This document shows positions 59,836 to 64,000 of a stretch of DNA of 64,000 nt, piece after piece; positions within the stretch are counted from its first letter, which is position 1; every line of letters begins with the position of its first letter. The position numbers were made by a program, and so were the translations under genes. The notes beneath the pieces are model-generated. The model saw only the letters and a program-made list of their open reading frames with translations, was not told where the DNA came from and did not search any database. Where the stretch lies: the NCBI GenBank assembly GCA_002205965.3, contig NADL03000692.1:1426001-1490000 (forward strand). Reading direction: 5' to 3'. The stretch is from Kappaphycus alvarezii. Taxonomy: Eukaryota > Rhodophyta > Florideophyceae > Gigartinales > Solieriaceae.

Positions 59836-60579
59836 TAGAGATATGTGATGCAGTGCGGACGCTATACTGTATATAGCGAACCGAAGCTACTGCACGATAA
59901 GTTAAAATAGTTTCAACAACATTGCACTGTACTCTGACATTCTCCCCTGTTGTTAGACTTGCATGCCATATTAAATATTGAATAATTTCCAAATTAAGTT
60001 AGGAATTACAGTATCTTTCATGGCAGAGCAAGCCAGTGAGTGGAGGCAGCTTATCAAGATTACAGCCCGAATGTTTTGAGAGAAATAAAAAAAGAAATGG
60101 TTGGGAAATGAGGCAAAAATGGCATGTTAGTCCAATGCCGTTTCTTAGAGCCTGTAATGAGTTACAAATTGAACTAAGCAATAGAGAAACACAAAAAAAT
60201 TTAATCAAACATAAAAAGAAATTCTGCTGAAATATAACCCATAAAAGACCCCGCGTCCCGTTTGCATACGTCTTCATTGGCCGCTTCGAAAGAGATGGTA
60301 AAGAACAGTGTCAGCAGGGTCAAAATCTGGAACAAATGATTCCATGAGATGGGTATGGCGCTACCCTCCCAACCGAAATTACGCTAAAAACTGGTGTACA
60401 TTCCTTTTTCACGAGTCATGACAGCTTGTCAGGGTGCGGGATTCCTCGGTAGAGCGATCAAGGGGGGTCATTCGGTCTTCCCAGCATTCAAAGTATTTTT
60501 GGCCTGTCTCTGTACCATGATATTATTGCTAAATCCTTCTCGTAAATTTTGTTGACAGGACCGAGGGATTAGTTGACAG

Positions 60580-60972
60580 TCAATGTAGCAACCCCAATCT
60601 TGAAAACCTGTTTTGTGAATGCAAATCAATCTTGATATCGATGCGGTTTAAATATGATCGTGCTTCGTGACTTACAAGCGGTGCGCTAACAATGCGAAGC
60701 TCGAGCAAAGGGCACACAAGTATGATATGACACTTACAAGTGAATAATGACTCAATACAATGAAAAAAACCGAAGCGAACAACAAACAAGATTTGTGGCA
60801 GGTCCATGAAGAAGGAATGCAGAGCGGTAGGTGTGAGAACAAGCAACGAATTGAGGATCCATATTTTGCAGTCAATTTTTCCAAATTGAGGGTTGTATGG
60901 CCCTATTAAACCAGAAGCGATCGCATTCCAAGTTTTCTTGGACAAGCCGTAAGGTTTCTTCGTGGCCTTCAT
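60580..60972 (-). CDS. unidentified 130-codon ORF
   Basis: Minus frame beginning MKATKKPYGLSKKTWNAIAS and continuing GLIGPYNPQFGKIDCKIW, then a hydrophobic segment (ILNSLLVLTPTALHSFF) and a second one with Cys. The frame stays open for about 17 codons upstream of the Met (KAASAYCKHFW), so it may be part of something longer. The first 60 residues look protein-like; the C-terminal part less so. No known domain. It could be an exon or a mobile-element fragment. Confidence 0.2.
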   Translation of the reverse strand: MKATKKPYGLSKKTWNAIASGLIGPYNPQFGKIDCKIWILNSLLVLTPTALHSFFMDLPQILFVVRFGFFHCIESLFTCKCHIILVCPLLELRIVSAPLVSHEARSYLNRIDIKIDLHSQNRFSRLGLLH

Positions 60973-61656
60973 CCAAAAGTGCTTACAGTATGCAGATGCA
61001 GCCTTGACTACCAGACGTAGATTATTTGTAAATCAAATGCACGTTCAACCCCTATTATGATATTCACCCCTAATTTTCCAACCATTCCACAAAATTAAAA
61101 AATAGCGAAATCAAATAACTAAAAGGGGTTCTTTCGAAAGTGAGGTCAGAGCAAATGACATAAGAAAACGAGCGAAAAATCACATTTCATCACCCTTGAA
61201 TCCGGATAGGACGAAGGAAATGAGAGCCCAGGGGACCAGTCCCCCCATATTATGATACGATTCCCTTGAACTCCAATCGCCGCACATTTTGATGCAGCTC
61301 CCATGAATAGCAAATGCGGGGACAACGAATCTTGAGACAATGGCTTAGTTGAGGGCGAGCGAGACAAAACTGAAGCAAAAGAGTGATATATAGTAATATA
61401 GTCCGTTAAAGAGACCAAACACCAGGTGGTTGGGTTTTTGGAAGTAAATATTCTTCCGGAGACCAGTCTAGGAGTCCTAGACAGTTTAGTGGGTCATTAG
61501 GGTAGAGCGACTGTAGGTCGCGTTCGGAAGCTAGGAAGATGCCCTGCGGTCCTCCGGGAATTTCTCCGCGGTTAGAACAGATGGGAAAAAGGGGTAAAAG
61601 AAAAAAATACAAAGGGAAAAGGAAAAAAAGGTGGGTAAAGGAAAAGGTAGGAAATC

Positions 61657-61870
61657 CTACTCCGGGAGCGCCTGAAAGGGTTAGCAAAAAGGGTAGCGTG
61701 ACTACTCTGGCCACGGTGCGAAGAGGGTCTACTCCGGACACCTACAACGGGTAGCGCCGACTACTCCGACCGCATGCCAGATGGATCTAGCTATAGTGAG
61801 TCCGTGCAGCGCTAGGCTTGCCGGCACTAGCTAGGAATCCTAGTTGGCTTCGAACTTCCGGACTACTCCG
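61657..61870 (+). repeat. CTACTCCG repeat cluster
   Basis: CTACTCyG occurs at 61,657, 61,702, 61,729, 61,761 and 61,863. Two copies share a longer unit, GGGTAGCG followed by GACTACTCyG (61,691-61,709 and 61,749-61,768). Palindromes GTCTAGGA-TCCTAGAC (61,466-61,482) and CTAGGA-TCCTAG (61,831-61,843) lie on either side. No gene is assigned. Confidence 0.55.
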
Positions 61871-64000
61871 TTCACAGAAGTAAAAAGGTAGACTTTGGAT
61901 CGGGGGGCCGTTGTTGATGGTGTACTGTGGGGCGACCAAGACTGGCGAACCTAAGTTGTAGAAATGCCACCTACTTTGGCACTGTCAGCTAATTAGTCCT
62001 ACAGTAATTACTAAAATAGAGGAATAATTAAAGGAAAAAGAAGTAATTGCCAGCGACCTTACACGTGGGCCTTAAACGTGTCAAATACACGTGGAACTTG
62101 ACAGGACAGTCTATCCATACTGTGATAGATACATTGCGCGAGAAGTAAGGGGCGGGTTCCCACATGATACTCATTGTGCCAATCGAGAGACGAGTCCTAA
62201 GTCGAGCCCTATAATATTTGCTCCCAGATCAATTTGAGTATCTTTTAGTATCTTATAGACAAATCAGGTCGATAAAGCTGGTTCCGAAGTGATTATCTCG
62301 ACGGTAAGCAAGAATATGGGCAGCCCGCTTACGATTCTTGCGCAATGCGATGGCGACGCTGATTAAATCCTGAGTGACTGTGATTTCTGTCAGAAATAAA
62401 AGCACAAAAGCTTCACCACGCTCAAATAAAATATAGCTTCGAGGACCGCACGGGCATTTTATATAGATTAAAAATCAGCATCCGGTGAAAATAGTGCGAG
62501 AGCGAAGATTCGGCGAGCAATGGAGCTTATTAGAGCACTTTTTTCTGTTAAATGGATCTGTTAGCAACTTTCAGTCCCTGTTCCCTTGCTGAAAGGTATC
62601 ATCAGCCAGTTGTATGAGTGGTGTGAGTGAATGTGTGAATGCGCTGTCTTGACTGCGGAACGATATTTACGTACTGAGCCCGCGCTTGCCATTTCAGCGT
62701 AGGATAGAGCCTTAATTTCAAATGAGCACGTATAAGCCACATATAGCAAAATATCGGCCACTTTTTGCGCAAATTTTCGTTTCACCTCCAATTGTATGGT
62801 GTCCGTGCTGTCGGTATTAGACGACCGATCGTAGTACCCCTAGTAATAGTCCCAACGTCAGCTGTTGTGAGCCCTGATTGTTGCAGCCTGACAGAAATTG
62901 GTAAAATTCGGGCCTCTTTGGCTAGATTTTCCAGACGGCCAATTCCTCCGGAGCAGCGGCCATTGTTTTCGGGGCCCAACTTGGCTGGAGACAAAGATCT
63001 TCTACAACGAAAAATTTCGGACCATTTCAACAGAGTGACATCGTGTACCACAGCTGAGTGGACCGGCATGGTTTGATCAGCATCCTTATTGCCTCTTCGT
63101 GGCAAATTTTTTTCGCGAGGAGTGGGATCAACTTGGAACGAGGATACCAAAAAGTGATTTTCGAACGCAAGTCTCGTTGTAACGCGTTAATTCCCAGGGA
63201 ACCAGAAGACGCGAACTCGCTGTTGAACCTGGCGAAAATATAGTTGATTTTGTCCAACAGCAGTTGTAGTTTCTCTGTGTTGATTCTCCAATCGTGGAGA
63301 ATGAACAGTCTTGATAACCGGCCGGCGAACCGATTGCCTGCTGACTGGAGGTAAAGTGCCTAGATAGATATCCCCATTTTGTGTAACAAGCGGTGTATTA
63401 CTCGGAGTTCTCGAGTGAGTGGTCGGGACGTGGTTTCCATGGCGTTTAGAATACTCAAGACTGCTTATTTTTACTCCAGCACTCTGAGGTGCGTCCCTAA
63501 CTTGAGCATGATGGTGAAAAACTGGATGTTATACATCATGTCACTTAAATTCAGAAAGGCTATCGACCACAGAGGGTCTCATAAGCCACAAGTTTCTTAC
63601 ATACCTTTGGTTCCTGATTGAAGATTGGAGTCCAACGTTAATCCTTTTCCGATGGTCGTTCAAGGGTCGGGATGGAGTGCTAGTTTAGGAGATGGGGTAG
63701 ACACGGGGCTCTGTAGCGAACTGTAAGCCATAACACGCCAGTGTCTAAAGTCCAGAATTGCGGAGTGTAAGAGTTTCACTCGATTTCCCGATTTGGAAGT
63801 ATTCAGCTTGAGTGAGTCGTAGATGGAGCGAGTGTTGAACCGGGCAATCTGCATGGCCAAGTAACATGAAGCCGCTATTCATGCGAAGTGGCGTAGCAGT
63901 TGTACATCGACCAGGCGGTTGTTCCGACAAGATTGACCGAGAAACGGTTGCGAAATGCCCCTTGACTCTTGCCATTCGCCTTGCGGTTTTTCCAAAAACC

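Larger units (their letters stand above)
55270..59844. mobile_element. large DNA transposon with a PiggyBac-like DDE transposase and YqaJ domain
   Basis: A long broken minus-strand transposase gene fills this interval. Outside it, ATATCCCTAATGCCG at 55,270-55,284 is matched in reverse complement by 59,830-59,844 with one mismatch, a likely 15-bp terminal inverted repeat. Four copies of a TGATCACTATATCGATCAG-like motif sit just inside: two at the left (about 55,293 and 55,496) and two at the right (about 59,754 and 59,815). I see no TTAA directly outside the inverted repeats, so either the exact ends or the superfamily label may be off. Confidence 0.6.
59845..64000. other. no confidently recognisable gene
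   Basis: Short frames occur on both strands. The most protein-like is 60,580-60,972 minus, which reads open upstream to about 61,020. Frames at 61,406-61,754, 62,782-63,150 and 63,379-63,621 have no recognised domains. A CTACTCCG repeat cluster lies at 61,657-61,870. The region may hold an old LTR retroelement, but I could not identify LTRs or pol motifs. Confidence 0.4.

Noticed and set aside
55160-59997. TTAA sites at 55,160-55,163 and 59,994-59,997 as PiggyBac target duplications
   Set aside because: The sequence inside them shares only about 8 bases as an inverted repeat; the 15-bp repeat at 55,270/59,830 is a better terminus.
63379-63621. Plus frame with RCITRSS-like start, considered as a copia RNase H end
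   Set aside because: No catalytic residues or flanking reverse transcriptase could be found in any frame.
1-64000. CRISPR arrays, bacterial operons, rRNA genes
   Set aside because: No regularly spaced direct repeats, no tightly packed co-directional ORFs with ribosome binding sites, and no rRNA-like segments were seen.

Overview
The window looks like nuclear DNA of a eukaryote with an intron-poor, transposon-rich genome. Three short intronless host-type genes sit in a GC-richer island, surrounded by long AT-rich stretches with only decayed mobile DNA. There is no operon structure, no Shine-Dalgarno pattern, and no rRNA or convincing tRNA. A red macroalga (florideophyte type) is my leading guess, from the compact intronless genes beside large transposon-filled spacers. 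This is inference, and another alga or an oomycete-like protist is possible.

Layout. Positions 1-507 hold the minus-strand N-terminal part of a broken Harbinger/PIF-like transposase that runs off the left edge. Positions 860-26,400 are AT-rich and nearly free of recognisable genes. They contain a small foldback element (2,764-2,841), a 61-bp tandem duplication (4,287) at the head of a possible decayed coding stretch (4.3-7.3 kb), and a few repeats. Positions 26.4-30.1 kb carry a degenerate Ty3/gypsy-type retrotransposon: duplicated RNase H segments, an integrase with its zinc-binding end, a C-terminal tail, and a G-run that probably marks the 3' LTR boundary.

The island at about 31.7-41.5 kb holds the host genes, all on the minus strand: a fatty acid hydroxylase/sterol desaturase superfamily protein with a good TATA box, a glutaredoxin-2 (GrxB) family protein, and a CAP/SCP-domain protein. 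(GTACA)n-type pentamer clusters lie between and beside these genes and are nearly absent elsewhere in the window.

Positions 43,787-46,000 are a complete Harbinger-like DNA transposon with terminal inverted repeats and a 3-bp AAT target duplication. Its DDE transposase is dead (four stops and a frameshift), but its Myb/SANT-like partner gene is an intact 264-codon frame. Positions 46.0-53.9 kb are again AT-rich and gene-free apart from a 105-bp perfect-ended palindromic mini-element. Positions 55,270-59,844 contain the most interesting object: a large, broken DNA transposon whose minus-strand transposase appears to carry a YqaJ-type nuclease domain inside the DDE (PiggyBac-like) transposase fold. 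It is flanked by short terminal inverted repeats and by four copies of a near-palindromic subterminal motif. The last 4 kb hold only short unidentified ORFs and a small repeat cluster.

The three host genes do not form an obvious pathway (lipid or sterol modification, redox, and a CAP-domain protein). The rest of the window records several generations of DNA and LTR transposon insertion and decay.
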